Positions 1 to 10,927 of a stretch of 64,000 nucleotides of DNA are shown here, one piece after another (the stretch's first letter is position 1; each line of letters opens with the position of its first letter). Source of the DNA: Hypomyces perniciosus (lineage: Eukaryota > Ascomycota > Sordariomycetes > Hypocreales > Hypocreaceae); assembly GCA_008477525.1 (NCBI GenBank), contig SPDT01000002.1:3534001-3598000 (forward strand), written 5' to 3'. The position numbers and the translations under genes are program-made. The notes beneath the pieces were generated by a model. The model did no database searches. It was not told the DNA's origin and worked only from the letters and a program-made list of their open reading frames with translations.

Positions 1-1045
1 CCGACATTTCTAGTGCTTCCAGCGCACAACGCAAGGATGCCGCTTCAGGTGTAGACCTCACGCTGGAGTTAGTTGAAGTTGTGTCAGGCTGACCGGGCAT
101 AATGTTATGAATATGTATAGCAGGAGTGGGAACACCAGTGGGGTAAGAGCCCGAGTTGGCTCGCTTTCGCTTGCGAGATGAATGCTGTTGCTCTTCAGCA
201 AAGAGCTCGTCGCGAATTTCTCGAGGCATATCTTCATGTTTTTTTATGGCTTCGCCTTTCTGCACTTGCTTAACGAGGCTCCTCAATTGATGCCCCATAA
301 GCTTGTAGTGCTTTTTGCTTGCAGGATCTTGCCAGTAATAAGGACCTCGGTCGCACGGGGCACCTGGGCAGCTAAAAACAGTAAATAGATACTCCCAAGC
401 AGCTGACCGGCCCAAAACAGCCGTTTCGGCATTGCGCCGAACTTGCATCTCTGCAAGCTGACCGTTAGTAGACCCCTGTCCAGCAGGGCCAACGGCTTTA
501 CTCTCTACGTAGTTGAAAGTGACCTTGATCTTCAACTTCCTCCCGTTGCGGAATAGATGGCTCCATTCCTGCAGTTGCCTCTCTACAACTAGCCACTGAA
601 CTTTTATTTTATCGAACCGCTGCGTTATGTTTCCCTCAGAACGCTCAGTAACGGACATATCGATCGTGGTGGCATCAGCCGTACATGGCTTCTTTACTTG
701 GAGTTTTCGAACAAGGTCGTCTAATTCTGACATGAGTGATTTATTCCAGAAGTCGCTAGGAGCCAGCACGAGATTTTGCTCGGTTTGCTTCGCGACCTGT
801 CTATTGTTCAAAGTCAACTTCCATTCCAGCTAGTAGTGTATATAGCGCTGTTTGTCATATTGCAGGCCGTTTAGATCCCATTCAGCCAATGGTAAGAATA
901 GCAGCGTCCCCGGAGGAGCTCGTAGGTTGCACCATTGGCTCGAAAGAGATGGGCTTCGCTGGCAAGTGGGTGTCGGAACATTGCAAAGCTGGGAGTATGT
1001 CTCGTCGTCACTAAAGGTCTCATTCACGTAATCGTCGTCAGTCAT
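1..1045 (-). pseudogene. Conserved fungal protein, in-frame stop, 3' end outside window
   Basis: The reverse strand reads in one frame from the ATG at 1045 to the left edge, about 348 codons, interrupted once by TAG at 830-832. Sequence on both sides is protein-like: acidic N-terminus (MTDDDYVNETFSDDE), a WxL/F-rich middle (QWLVVERQLQEW, KVTFNYVES, WEYLFTVF), then a basic patch (SSRKRKRAN). From memory, related ascomycete proteins have a serine at the stop position in an IHY-S-x-EWK context, so one C->A change of TCG would give TAG. I know no function for the family; the RKRKR stretch could be a nuclear signal. The 3' end lies outside the window. A small intron spanning the stop is possible, but no good GT..AG pair preserves both sides. 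Confidence 0.7.
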
Positions 1046-1620
1046 GGAAATTGATGAAGTTGATGCAAGAAAGAAGAGTCGCCGCCGCGACCACGAATGG
1101 GGGGAAGTGGCCGTGTGGAATGGCGGACGCGCGTCGCCCCGCTCAAAGATCCTGTAATTTTAAAATTTGTACCTGCACTCGGCGCATTTAGTACTCAGTA
1201 CTCCGTAGTCAGTTCTGCACTATCTACAAGAGCTACGTCTTAGTAAGGACGCTATTTACTTTGCAGTACCGTGGCACTACTTGGACTTCGGCGCCTGGCA
1301 GGCCGTTAATCTCGTACATAATTGTACCCTCGAGGTTTAACTGGTCCGTGCGGGGAAATTTGCAGAGTGAACAGGACAACTGTAACAGCACGTTTCTGAG
1401 TCTGCCTTGTTGCGCATGAAATGGAACGATTAGTAGCCTATATTAGATAGAAGAACACAATAGTCAACAAATAGGCAATGTCTATTTCTTTAAGTTTTGC
1501 GGAGTATAATAAGAGCCAATCTAGAACCGATCTTAGTATATTATTAGACTATCTGTACATACCTTCACTATAACCACTACATCCTTCTCTCACGCATATA
1601 TAGCATTCACGCCATTCCAC
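1046..1620. other. Intergenic, no gene seen
   Basis: Upstream region of the left-edge gene. No ORF or known repeat is recognised here. It becomes AT-rich towards the inverted-end element that starts at 1621. Confidence 0.5.
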
Positions 1621-3234
1621 AACTCTCCCCTATAAAAAGTTCCCCGCGCTAATAGCTGTTATGGCTTATTATATAGCGCAGCGGGGTAATTTTGCAAATC
1701 TGTCTCTCCGCTAAGGCCTATCAGGTCTTAACAGCACATAAAAAAGGAGGAATTCGGAGAGCTTTACCTTCCTCGAGAGCTGGCCTCACAACTCATACAG
1801 CTCTGCTGCCAACACATTACCTCGCAAAAGGCTCTTCGTCTCGCAAAGGACACCGCCAACACATCGCCTCGCAAAAGGCACAGCCTGCCCTAAACCCCTT
1901 GCTAGACCCTATATAGGGCTCAGCAGCTGACGCTCAGGTAATTTCCCCTCTGCAAAGAGGATTTTTCCTCCTGGTGCCTGAATCCTGAGGCCTATGGCCT
2001 CGAATCATTTCCTTTGTCTGGCGAAACGTAGCGAACGGCTATAAGGTCAACACCTCCGACTATTCTCTGGCAGCTTACTGGCCAGTTAAGCCCGTCTTAA
2101 ACTGACAGGATAACGTAAAGGTAACACAATATCTTATCCATAGATGCGATAAAGACTTTAGCTGGGCTAGAAAGGCAACTAATTATAAGGGAAGGGACAT
2201 AGTCAATTAAATGGAATTCTCGCGCCCTACCTTCGTAATATAAATAAGCTGACTATATAAATAAGGTTTTTAACAATTTGATGGCACTTTAATTATACTA
2301 GAATATCGCAATACTTACTACACTCAATTTATTTACAGATATCGCCGTAATTTATGCCACCCAGTATTGCAATACAAAGAGGTGCTTCGATACGTAAGAG
2401 TGTTTTAGCTATCCCTTCCTTCACCCCTTCATAATATTATATTTTCAAGTACTAACAGTTCTGCTCAATTAGCCAGAAAACCGCATTCAGCAATTACTTA
2501 AGCTTGAAAGCATCTTCGTTAAGCTTTGTCAGATATCCCTAAATGTTATTGTATAATAGTACTTAATAAGGTATTAAGAAATTTTAGTACATTATAAAGT
2601 CCTTACTCGTGTTAAGCTCATCACCCAATTTTAGAATACGTATTGCAATTAAGTTTAAAGGCAAGCGAGTGGAGACAGAATAATCTATACTGCTGACAAT
2701 TCCTTTTTAAAGTTATATGAATCATAGGCTTATCGTAAACTAACCTATTGCAGGTAAGACCCCTGACAGGTTAATAGGCAAATAGTTTATTAAGCCGATC
2801 GAAATTCTGCTGGCAGAAAAATGGTTCACATGCCATACGTGCGCCAGCATCAGCAACGTATACAACCCATTCATGGCTCATACCATAGTCTCACTCTTTA
2901 TCATTCCTTCATAGAATCATATAAAAACTCCCCTTAAGTTGATCAATAGCTCTCGCCAGTAGGGGACAGCACTAGGGCAATCAGGGGTGTATGCCTTGAG
3001 GAACAAAGTGACGAAAGGACTTTTAGGGCGGGGTTCCTAAGGAAAGTGAGGTCATCGCCAACCCCTAATCCGTAAGGTGGTCCGTGCTTTGCTCGATGCG
3101 CCGCTTCTGCTGGCCTATTTTAGGGCCCGGTAAGCCCAAGCGGAGAGACAGGCCAGTAGGCCTGCAAAAATTACCCCGCACGTTAACAAGCCATAACAGC
3201 TGCTAGCGTGGGAGAATTTTTACAGGGGAGAGTT
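1621..3234. mobile_element. Degraded DNA element with long terminal inverted repeats
   Basis: The left end begins AACTCTCCCCTATAAAAAG and the right end, reverse-complemented, begins AACTCTCCCCTGTAAAAAT. The inverted match continues imperfectly for roughly 95 bp, including shared TAGCTGTTATGGCTT-like and GCGGGGTAATTTT-like blocks. The 1.6-kb interior is AT-rich with many stops and no transposase-like ORF. I see no convincing target-site duplication. The right end directly abuts the decayed duplicate at 3235. It could be a non-autonomous or RIP-killed element with long inverted ends; the superfamily is not assignable from what I see. Confidence 0.6.
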
Positions 3235-4496
3235 GAGGTATTCTTTTATGATTACTAGGGATAAGATGGTTGCTGATATAGTGCAGATAATTAAGCTTGT
3301 GTATCCATTAAGCAATACCTATCGACCTGGAAAGATGAGACTTGTCATTTTTGGGGTTATCCTCCTCTTTTATAGTGGATTCGGGATTGCCCTCTGGAAG
3401 CTGACCTAATCTGGAGTTGAATCTTTATAGGCTATCCCTGTAGTATCGTATTTTTGTGTAGTAATTATAACTTTAATGATCTGGTGGGATCGTCGTAAAC
3501 CGTTTCAGACTCTCGGTAAAAACGGTCGCATTAAACCACAGTTAGTGTTAATAGTACTGATTAGTGCATTGGCTTTTATAGGGGGGTTTATACTTTTTTT
3601 TAGTTTTGTGCTTGGTTAGATTAAGTAGCAGTTGGGAGGTTAGTGTGGAATTTGCGTACTACTGCTTGCAGTGGTTAAGTACCGCTTGGTGGAACTATCC
3701 AGGAAGCCGGTGAACATAACACTTATGCATTGGGATGCAGAGCTTGGGTGTATACGCCGAGGCATAATAGCTACTATATTGATAATAGCGATCAAGCACT
3801 GACTAGGCCTGAAAGCATTCTTTAATAGAAATATTTCTTAGCTTCTTTATTCCCTCACATTGAAACATACTAATTCATGCAGTCTCTTGCCTCTAGGCCT
3901 TTCAATACGAGAGCTATACACGCGTATAGTAAAGGCTATAGGAGCACAGTAACTAGTCGATTAGATTCTACTTATTATTAAGTATGAAACTAATCAGACG
4001 ATTAGGACGGATATGCCGGATTGGCTATAATTGAAAATACAGCTCGAAGATTCCTATTAGTAAAGATTATATTAGATCGAATATACACCAACCGAAATAT
4101 ATCGCTAATAGTCTTGCAAAAGTGCCTTTAATTTTTCTATTGCTTAAGAATCTGGCGCACTTGGCTGTTTACCCTCGCCTTTACATTTACTATGGTGACC
4201 TACTATCATTCCCTACTACTAAAAGATGTAAGCTATTTAGTATAGGTGCAGGATTATCATACTCTAGCAGGTACTTTTGCAAGCTGGCTTTCAGCTTGTT
4301 CAAGCTCTTGCTAGTACTGGTAATTAAGGATAGTGAGGTTGTTCAAGTTAGTCTGGCATTGGTTATTAAGGATGGCGAGGTTGTTCAAGTCGATCTGGTG
4401 ACGCGTTTTGGCTTCCTGTAGTGCTTTAGTGAATTTGTGCTGCAAATCCGCGTTGTATGCATGAAGCTCCTCAATGTCCTTCTGCGCAGATTCATA
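3235..4496. repeat. Decayed inverted copy of 13730-14980 (1.26 kb)
   Basis: Read on the reverse strand, this segment matches 13730-14980 over its whole length. It therefore contains the 3' parts of the same two convergent genes: a membrane protein (plus strand here, e.g. peptide LVYPLNNTYRPGK in the other copy) and a coiled-coil protein (minus strand here, IEELHAYNADLQ against IEELHAHNANLQ). The copy is riddled with stops, and most differences from its partner are C->T or G->A, often CA->TA (CACCAG against TACTAG), the signature of repeat-induced point mutation. Both borders coincide exactly with element ends: the inverted-end element at 3234 and the hAT end at 4497. Confidence 0.85.
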
Positions 4497-7400
4497 CAGG
4501 CTGGCGATCCATTCCATTTCCATCCACGCAGCCTTAGCTGAGTGGATGGACGTCCATTTCAGTCAACGTGCAGTGGAATGGGTGGAATGGACGCCCAGAG
4601 CAGTCGCATGGAATGGATGGAAATGGAAATGGATGCGTGGATGGGGTTACCTAAATAGGAAAGGTATCGCGCTAATAGATTAGTTACTATATATAGTACT
4701 CACCACAGTCACTGTAACCATCTCAATGATCACCAAGCAACAAAATTCATTATACAGGATATCTCTCTTATTATACATAATTAAAACAAGCACTTTCTTA
4801 ATGAGCCCAGGCTCTAGCCAGTGCGCTATAAATAAAGTCTAGAGAGGGATAGTACATACAATTCGCCCACCTGTTACTTCACGAGCTTCTATAAAGCTCA
4901 GTTCGGCAAGCGGATCGGTATCCGATAACTCAACCTCTTCAAGAAGCTTCTCCACACTTCGAATATATCCCCCACGAAGCCACGATCTCACCGTCTGCGT
5001 CATTCCAATTGTACTAGCATCCAGATTTGCCCGGTCATCTCGAACCATTCTGCCGGCCGTAGAGAAAAGTCTCTCAACGTCAGCAGACATTGGAAGAGTA
5101 GAAAGAACATCAAGGGCCATCCGTGATAGGCGAGGATATTCCTCCCGTCTGTCGCACCAATAGCTGATGGGATCCAGGATCCTCTGATCCGATTTATGTA
5201 CGTCTCGAAACCAATCGTTATATTCATCTCCCACAGCTGACGAAGCAGGAGTGAATGGCGACTGTAATAATGCCGGCGCCTGACGAGACTCCTCGCAGTA
5301 CTCGTTGAAGGGATTTCGATAAGTTCGCTGCTTCTTCATAACCGGTTCTCGGTCTCGAGAAACGACCTGCGGATCGTATTGAGACCTATACAGCCCCTCC
5401 ACAAGGGACTTTGCAGTCTGGATCCATTCTGGGCGATCTGCCCATATGTCCTCAAAGTATCCCCAACGATATGCTGGATGAAGCGCGACAGCTGCATAAT
5501 AGACCGGTGTCTCATCAAGCCGCGAGTAGTACTCATCAAGTTTCTTCCAGCAGAGATTAATATTGACCTTGAAGTGCTCAGGGTCGGGATATCGATGAGC
5601 AGCGGCCTTATATACCTCCATTTTATTAAGCAGGTACTCGTAGCCAAACATAAGATCCCAAGAGCATCCATATGCTTTAGTATAGCCATACTTTCGCATC
5701 CGCTGTCGACCGTCACCTTCAAGGGTAATTAAAACATGCTCAAAATGTTGGAGGACCTCGTTAAAAAGAGCGATAATATTCCAATCCTTCTCATCGAGTT
5801 TGTTGTCATCCCTGAGACAAAGTGGCATTTCACTCCTCGACTTCTTTCCCCTTAAAATTGACCCTTCCCACTCGTTTTTCTGCCTATACCAGAGTTCTTC
5901 AAGGAAGTCCTTCAGGAGAAGAGCGCGTCGGATCATGTAAAGAGTAGAAAGCCAACGAGTTACCACATCAGTAATGACATCTAGAGGCTTTTTTGCTTGT
6001 ATTGTCGGATCCTCAGACTTCTCGAACGCGACCAACTGAAGAGACCGAAGGAGATTAGTTAGTAAGTCTGAACGATGAATCCAAACGACAAGGTTATGGA
6101 GTTTCCCAATAGGGCCTTTCCGTCTCCACATCTCATGGGCCTTCGCATTAAGCGCCTCATTTCCAAGGATATCATCCTCAAATGCCTCAGAGTCATGGCC
6201 AAAAAGCAGCGCTTTAACAGCAAGATTAAGGATATGGCCAAAGCAGCGTAATCGCCGGGTTTCTCCCTTAAAGCCCAGCGCTTTTCCGATTTCCTTCATC
6301 GCTGTATCGTTGTTGCTGGCGTTATCAAGTGTAAAGTATCCGACCTTCTGGGTTATATCATAGCTCCGAAGGATATCGACAACATGAGCAGCAATATTCT
6401 CCCCAGAATGACGATCGACAAGCTCTGGAAGTCCAAGGACAAGTTTTTGTGGCTGGCCAACGGTATCAAGAAAATAGCAAACGATTCCATATAGAGCATG
6501 GCGATTATTCGACCTCCAGCCATCGAACGCTATGTGAATCAGCCCTGGGGCTGCCGCCAACACTCGCTTTATTTCCTCTATGTTTTCTTCGTACACCTTA
6601 AGGATGCGTCTGCGAACGGTATCGTGGGTGATATGTGCCTCGGTCGTCTTCACGAGGGGATTGAGGTACTCGAAAACTGCGCGGAGGTACGGATCTTCGC
6701 TTTGTCGGAAGGAGGAATTACTGTTGATGATCCAACAGACTACCAAGCGCTGGAAGGCTAATCGATTAAAACGGCCGATGATCTGGTTGGCAATCTGCTG
6801 TTCTCGCGAGTTATATGTGTTCAGCTTCATCATCTCGGCGATATTCCTTGATGACGTATTCTCTTTTGCTTTACTTGGCGGCTTCCGCCTGCCTGAAGGA
6901 TCCCAGATGCTGTGGTCGGTCCAGAGGTGGATCTCTGCGTTCTGTGTGCCATTCGAGGCAGTCGAGTGAGGTTTTTGCTTACTACTCTTTACGCAGACCT
7001 TGCAAACCCATCGCCGCTTTGTATCATCGTCGCTCTTCTCGATATCGTAACCGAATTGCCATATCCATGACGATATGGATGCGCAACGCTGGGATTGAGT
7101 ATACCCAGGGAAGTATTTCCAAGGGAAAAGGTCCCACAGGTTCTCCTGGTCCTCCTGGGCCTGTATCTGAGGATGCATAGGGTTAATAAATTATGCTTAT
7201 GGCGATTCCATTAATAAAAAATTCATATACGAAGTACATAAAACCCTTTCTCCTAATAGAAGTTCAACGCGCCTGAACGCGGTAATTAAGAACGCGAAAT
7301 CTCCACGCTCCTGGCTACCAAAAAAAAAATATCTTCTATAATCACTACTAACATATGTAAGAGCAAAATGTATAGTGATTTGTTAGTGGTGACTTAAGTT

Positions 7401-7913
7401 TAGCGTCCCTCTAGTTTTATACTAGGCTAAGTGATGCAGGTATTTTATAGCTTAATTTGATGCGAAAACCTGACAGTTATTACGGAGTACATAAATACAG
7501 TTTTTAAAAAAGATATTTATTATAATTGGAATAGAGTTGGCCTTTCTAGCAATATACTAAAATATATATAATAAGATTCATTTCTCTCTATATAGCTATA
7601 TATTAAATGCATATAGATTTAGTTTCGTTTACCTACTCTTCCAATGATATATAGGGTATGTTGGCGGAGGGTCAGGTAGAACAAGCACGGAGTCTCTGGT
7701 AATGATGTCACTGACTTGGGCAATGGTAAGTATACTATTTTAGGGTGATGATTAAGCGCCCCCCTGCTTCCATTTCCATCCACGGGACCCTTCCGTGGAT
7801 GGATGGATTATGTAATGGCAGGCGCGATGGAATGGATGGAAATGGATGCACGGGCCATTCATTTCCATAAATGGACGCCCGTGGAAATGGACGTGGAATG
7901 GATCGCCACCCTG
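4497..7913. mobile_element. hAT transposon, 3.4 kb, transposase intact
   Basis: The left end begins CAGGCTGGCGATCCATTCCA and the reverse-complemented right end begins CAGGGTGGCGATCCATTCCA, 19 of 20 identical, as in hAT elements starting CAG. Both subterminal regions carry many copies of a TGGATGGA/TGGAAATGGA-type motif in both orientations, as expected for transposase binding sites. The element encloses one intact transposase gene (4839-7178, minus). The expected 8-bp target duplication is absent: GATTCATA on the left, GTCTTTCC on the right. The left flank continues as the decayed coiled-coil gene copy; the right flank is unrelated. About 500 bp on the right side (7190-7690) is AT-rich and non-coding. 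Confidence 0.9.
4839..7178 (-). CDS. hAT-family transposase, full length, 779 aa
   Basis: Single-exon ORF from ATG 7178 to stop 4839 without interruption. Near residues 55-95 there is a BED-type zinc finger pattern, CKVC followed by HLWTDH. The RNase H-like core shows FDGWRSNNRHA, then FTLDNASNNDTAM with the second acidic residue, and RCFGHILNLAVKA, a hAT hallmark. The C-terminal dimerisation domain (about 665-745) has YPRLSRMALDVLSTLPMS and SADVERLFSTAGR. Family knowledge: such enzymes excise and reinsert hAT elements in the nucleus by cut-and-paste. It lies inside matching inverted ends, so it should be the element's own enzyme. Its lack of stops contrasts with every other transposase here and points to a recent arrival or escape from RIP as a single copy. 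Confidence 0.95.
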   Translation of the reverse strand: MHPQIQAQEDQENLWDLFPWKYFPGYTQSQRCASISSWIWQFGYDIEKSDDDTKRRWVCKVCVKSSKQKPHSTASNGTQNAEIHLWTDHSIWDPSGRRKPPSKAKENTSSRNIAEMMKLNTYNSREQQIANQIIGRFNRLAFQRLVVCWIINSNSSFRQSEDPYLRAVFEYLNPLVKTTEAHITHDTVRRRILKVYEENIEEIKRVLAAAPGLIHIAFDGWRSNNRHALYGIVCYFLDTVGQPQKLVLGLPELVDRHSGENIAAHVVDILRSYDITQKVGYFTLDNASNNDTAMKEIGKALGFKGETRRLRCFGHILNLAVKALLFGHDSEAFEDDILGNEALNAKAHEMWRRKGPIGKLHNLVVWIHRSDLLTNLLRSLQLVAFEKSEDPTIQAKKPLDVITDVVTRWLSTLYMIRRALLLKDFLEELWYRQKNEWEGSILRGKKSRSEMPLCLRDDNKLDEKDWNIIALFNEVLQHFEHVLITLEGDGRQRMRKYGYTKAYGCSWDLMFGYEYLLNKMEVYKAAAHRYPDPEHFKVNINLCWKKLDEYYSRLDETPVYYAAVALHPAYRWGYFEDIWADRPEWIQTAKSLVEGLYRSQYDPQVVSRDREPVMKKQRTYRNPFNEYCEESRQAPALLQSPFTPASSAVGDEYNDWFRDVHKSDQRILDPISYWCDRREEYPRLSRMALDVLSTLPMSADVERLFSTAGRMVRDDRANLDASTIGMTQTVRSWLRGGYIRSVEKLLEEVELSDTDPLAELSFIEAREVTGGRIVCTIPL

Positions 7914-7942
7914 GTCTTTCCAAACTCTCTGATCAAAGTAAA

Positions 7943-8566
7943 ATGGCGTTGAATGATTGCCGAAACCGGCCTAAGACGCTATTGCAGGTTGTCAATGACG
8001 GCAGAAGTCTTGGTCTTCCACGTATCTGCAGGGACTTGGTCAAGGAAGCAACACGCGCAAACAAGGAATGGGAAAATTTAAGCGCTGCTGTAGAAGATGC
8101 AATCAGACTGGCGAAACTCTTGAGAGAACGGTGGCAAACTCCGAGCCTCCACGGTAGCTCTGAAGACCAACACCGAGAGCTATATGAAATCCCAAATGGA
8201 ATCAAGAATGCCCCCACCACGATTAAACACATCCAGGAAAGGTTGCGCAAATGCGAAGTGCTCTTGAAAGACTTTTCGGAAAAAAGAAGGGCCTTGGTTG
8301 AGGAGTGCAATAAACAGGGTTTTGGCAGATGTGATCCTTCGCTTATAGACCAAGAAGAACAGAGGGATTTGGAGGATTTTAAATGTTTGGTTAAGCATTT
8401 GAATGACGCACTCATCTTGGAGGAGAGAGCATTCCAACGGCAAAACGAGAAAATCCGTGAGCTAATAGGAAAAGGGGAAGCCTGGGACGATATCTCAGCA
8501 AGGGTAGGACTGACGAGGGGGGTTTGCCGAAACAGATGGTTCTGCAACATACTACCGCAGTTATAG
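7943..8566 (+). CDS. Hypothetical coiled-coil protein with Myb/SANT-like end, 207 aa
   Basis: The ORF is open from within the hAT end (7871) but I take the ATG at 7943, the first outside the transposon. It is rich in E, K, R and L with heptad-like stretches (VEDAIRLAKLLRERW, LRKCEVLLKDFSEKRRALVE). The last 40 residues resemble a Myb/SANT-like helix-turn-helix: IRELIGKGEAWDDISARVG then CRNRWFC. This suggests DNA binding, but the similarity is short. The true 5' end may have been lost when the hAT element landed 30 bp upstream, so the gene could be a truncated remnant running from a chance start. Codon pattern and residue make-up look genuinely coding. No specific family is recognised. Confidence 0.55.
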   Translation: MALNDCRNRPKTLLQVVNDGRSLGLPRICRDLVKEATRANKEWENLSAAVEDAIRLAKLLRERWQTPSLHGSSEDQHRELYEIPNGIKNAPTTIKHIQERLRKCEVLLKDFSEKRRALVEECNKQGFGRCDPSLIDQEEQRDLEDFKCLVKHLNDALILEERAFQRQNEKIRELIGKGEAWDDISARVGLTRGVCRNRWFCNILPQL

Positions 8567-9151
8567 CAGCATTCCATCTTAATTTCATTACTTTTTGGCA
8601 CAGTATGTACTATGGCAGACACGGACCTTCATTCGTGAACAGCCCAAGCCTACTCAGTGTCTTAAGTGTGATGCAGAGCTTCCAATCGGTGGGCCGACCA
8701 ATTTCTCCTCCAAACAAAAAATCGCTTTGTTAAACTTACGCGTGTGGCAATCCTAGACTGGTGTGCAGTGGTCCAACACGAAAACGAGTTACGCTGATTC
8801 TTGAAAGAAGTTATGGTTACATTTTGAGGCATTATGAAGATGAAGGGGTGTAGAAATGAAGATGCATGCGCTCGACACCCCTGGATATTAAGGCAAAGTG
8901 TTAAGGGGAAAGGCATTTAAGAAGTGGAGGAACGAGTCTTGGGCAACGGCAGAATATCTTCGGCCTCTAACGTATAAATCCTAGATGACTAAATTTCCAT
9001 GTTAGCCCTTACGCCAGGTATAAGTAAGAGGAGTCAGTTTTACCATCTTCTCCTTTTCTCCCTACTCAGTCGCTATCTTAATCTTATGCCAAATATGTTG
9101 TTTTTTCTCCACCACAAATTTCTGAAATTAAGATAGAATGTCTATCAATCT
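8567..9151 (+). other. Intergenic region before the F-box gene
   Basis: No convincing ORF. It carries the 5' flank of the gene at 9152. A pyrimidine-rich stretch (ACCATCTTCTCCTTTTCTCC, 9041-9060) lies about 90 bp before the start codon, as is common in fungal promoters. Confidence 0.4.
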
Positions 9152-10927
9152 ATGAACGGGGACAGCGCATCTATCATTATGGAAGTCGACACGGAATCTC
9201 CTTCACGGCTCGGACTCACCATTCAAGAGGCACACTCAAACCCCCTCGCGACCGAAAAGCAAGGCAATGCGGTATCAAAAACAACACTCCAAAATCTGGC
9301 CGCTGAAATCATCGAACATATCGCCAAGAACCTTCGTCCAAAAGATATAGCAATGCTCAGGGCATGCTGCCGGCGATTTGCAGACATCTTAGCCTCGCTC
9401 CACTTAGCGGTGGCAGTTCAGTTCGACATCAACGATCATGACTCTCAAGGAATTGTCCTCTCTCTAGTGAGGCCTCCGGAGCGTAAAGACGCGTCGGATC
9501 AGGATCTCACGCCTTCCCAATCCCCATCAACGGAGAGCCTGAAAACGCTTCAGATTTTTGAGAAATATAAAGCAAACTGGTACACATCTGTGCGAGTGTC
9601 TGCACATTTACTTCAACCACCAAGTCATACCTATCTGCACTGGTACTGTTGGATTTGGCCGGATCTGAGATCAAATACCGGATCATGCCGGTATAGACCC
9701 AGGTCTTGCGCTTGTTCAGGAGGCGGCTCTGCTTCCACCTGCTTGCAGGTTTCAGACTGCTCATGCGACAGATGTCAGAAGTTTGTTGATGGTTCACCGT
9801 GCCAAAATTGCATGTCAGATTGTGAGGAGCTCTTCCAGTCGTCCTTGCTGAGCCCCGTTCATATCGCTGCCATCCGAGGGGATGATGACATTATGGAGTT
9901 TATCCTTCGGCAATGCACCAAGGTCAATTTTGATAACGGACAGAGCCTAGAGGACCGAATTAGTCCCCTTTACCTATCCATTATATACGACCGCCTCTCT
10001 ATTGCAAAGCAGCTATTACAATGGGGACATCCACTCAGTATGCCGGGATTTGGATCCACAGCCCTCCACTGCGCTGCTGCTGAAGGTCGTTTACGCCTAG
10101 TGGAGCACCTTATAAAGATTTACGGTCAAGATATTAATGCTGAGGATCACTGGGGATTCACTCCACTCATGTGGTACATCTCGTCGCTGAATTCGGCACC
10201 TAGCCCCAGATCAACAGAGGATAGGAAATTATCCAAGTTGTTTGACCTTGGTGCCAATGTCAATGCCGGAGGTTCGAAAGATTACACTTCCCTGCGCATC
10301 GCTTTATTAAATGGTCGGTTTGATACAGCTCTGAGGCTCCTTGAGAGAGGGTATACCTTGGCTCCATTCGATGACAAACTACTTACACGGGATCGGCTCT
10401 GCCCATTCAATGGGAATAGTGCTACTTGTACCCCGGACGTTATCACGAGCAGTTTTCTCGTGGCCTTGCACCAACGTATCAGTGACCAGGACCAGCTCCA
10501 AGGCTATTGGCACCTCGTTGCGAGACACTCACTGTCCCCTGGTGATGCTGGTGTCAATGATGTCATTTTTGCCCTGTCGGCAGCGTATGGAAACTCTGCT
10601 GAACGGTCCTCTCGTTCTCAGAGTCGAAAGAAAGCTAAGGCTCTCGAACAACTCGGTCGACTCACGAAAGCTCACACACTGTATGCCAATGGTGCAATGA
10701 CCCATCCAAAATGGGGTCAACCGCCGACGGAAGGTATGAAAGAGACCCGTAAGCAGACCAAGCGTTCTACTCACAGTCCTATAGTAGATCTAGCACACCA
10801 TGGTGGGCCGAAGCACGGTCGAGAGGCAGTCTCCATAGGCCGAGCTACCAAAGCTAGGAGGAATTCCAGAGGGAGGAAGCGAACATGGGAAACGCCGCTG
10901 AGCCCAGATAAACGTCGCAAAGTGTAA
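9152..10927 (+). CDS. F-box protein with ankyrin-type repeats, 591 aa
   Basis: Intact single-exon gene. The F-box lies at about residues 46-80 (LQNLAAEIIEHIAKNL, then ACCRRFADIL). A cysteine-rich stretch follows at about 180-225 (CRYRPRSCACSGG, CSCDRCQKF, CQNCMSDCEE). Ankyrin-like repeats run from about 233 to 400 (SPVHIAAIRGDDDIMEFIL, GSTALHCAAAEGRLRLVEHL, GFTPLMWY, SLRIALLNGRFDTALRLL). The C-terminus is basic (RKKAKAL, KARRNSRGRKR), a possible nuclear signal. Family knowledge: F-box proteins bind Skp1 in SCF ubiquitin ligases while repeats choose the substrate; large F-box/ankyrin families are typical of Aspergillus-like genomes. The substrate is unknown. Reading frame and motifs are unbroken, so it is probably functional. 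Confidence 0.85.
   Translation: MNGDSASIIMEVDTESPSRLGLTIQEAHSNPLATEKQGNAVSKTTLQNLAAEIIEHIAKNLRPKDIAMLRACCRRFADILASLHLAVAVQFDINDHDSQGIVLSLVRPPERKDASDQDLTPSQSPSTESLKTLQIFEKYKANWYTSVRVSAHLLQPPSHTYLHWYCWIWPDLRSNTGSCRYRPRSCACSGGGSASTCLQVSDCSCDRCQKFVDGSPCQNCMSDCEELFQSSLLSPVHIAAIRGDDDIMEFILRQCTKVNFDNGQSLEDRISPLYLSIIYDRLSIAKQLLQWGHPLSMPGFGSTALHCAAAEGRLRLVEHLIKIYGQDINAEDHWGFTPLMWYISSLNSAPSPRSTEDRKLSKLFDLGANVNAGGSKDYTSLRIALLNGRFDTALRLLERGYTLAPFDDKLLTRDRLCPFNGNSATCTPDVITSSFLVALHQRISDQDQLQGYWHLVARHSLSPGDAGVNDVIFALSAAYGNSAERSSRSQSRKKAKALEQLGRLTKAHTLYANGAMTHPKWGQPPTEGMKETRKQTKRSTHSPIVDLAHHGGPKHGREAVSIGRATKARRNSRGRKRTWETPLSPDKRRKV

Noticed and set aside
7905..7935. Coiled-coil gene copy continuing on the right side of the hAT element
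   Set aside because: Only TCCAAACTC (9 nt) agrees with the expected continuation; may be chance.
7933..8622. Minus-strand ORF of 229 codons
   Set aside because: Antisense to the coiled-coil gene 7943-8566; Ser/Leu-rich, typical of a shadow of helical coding sequence.
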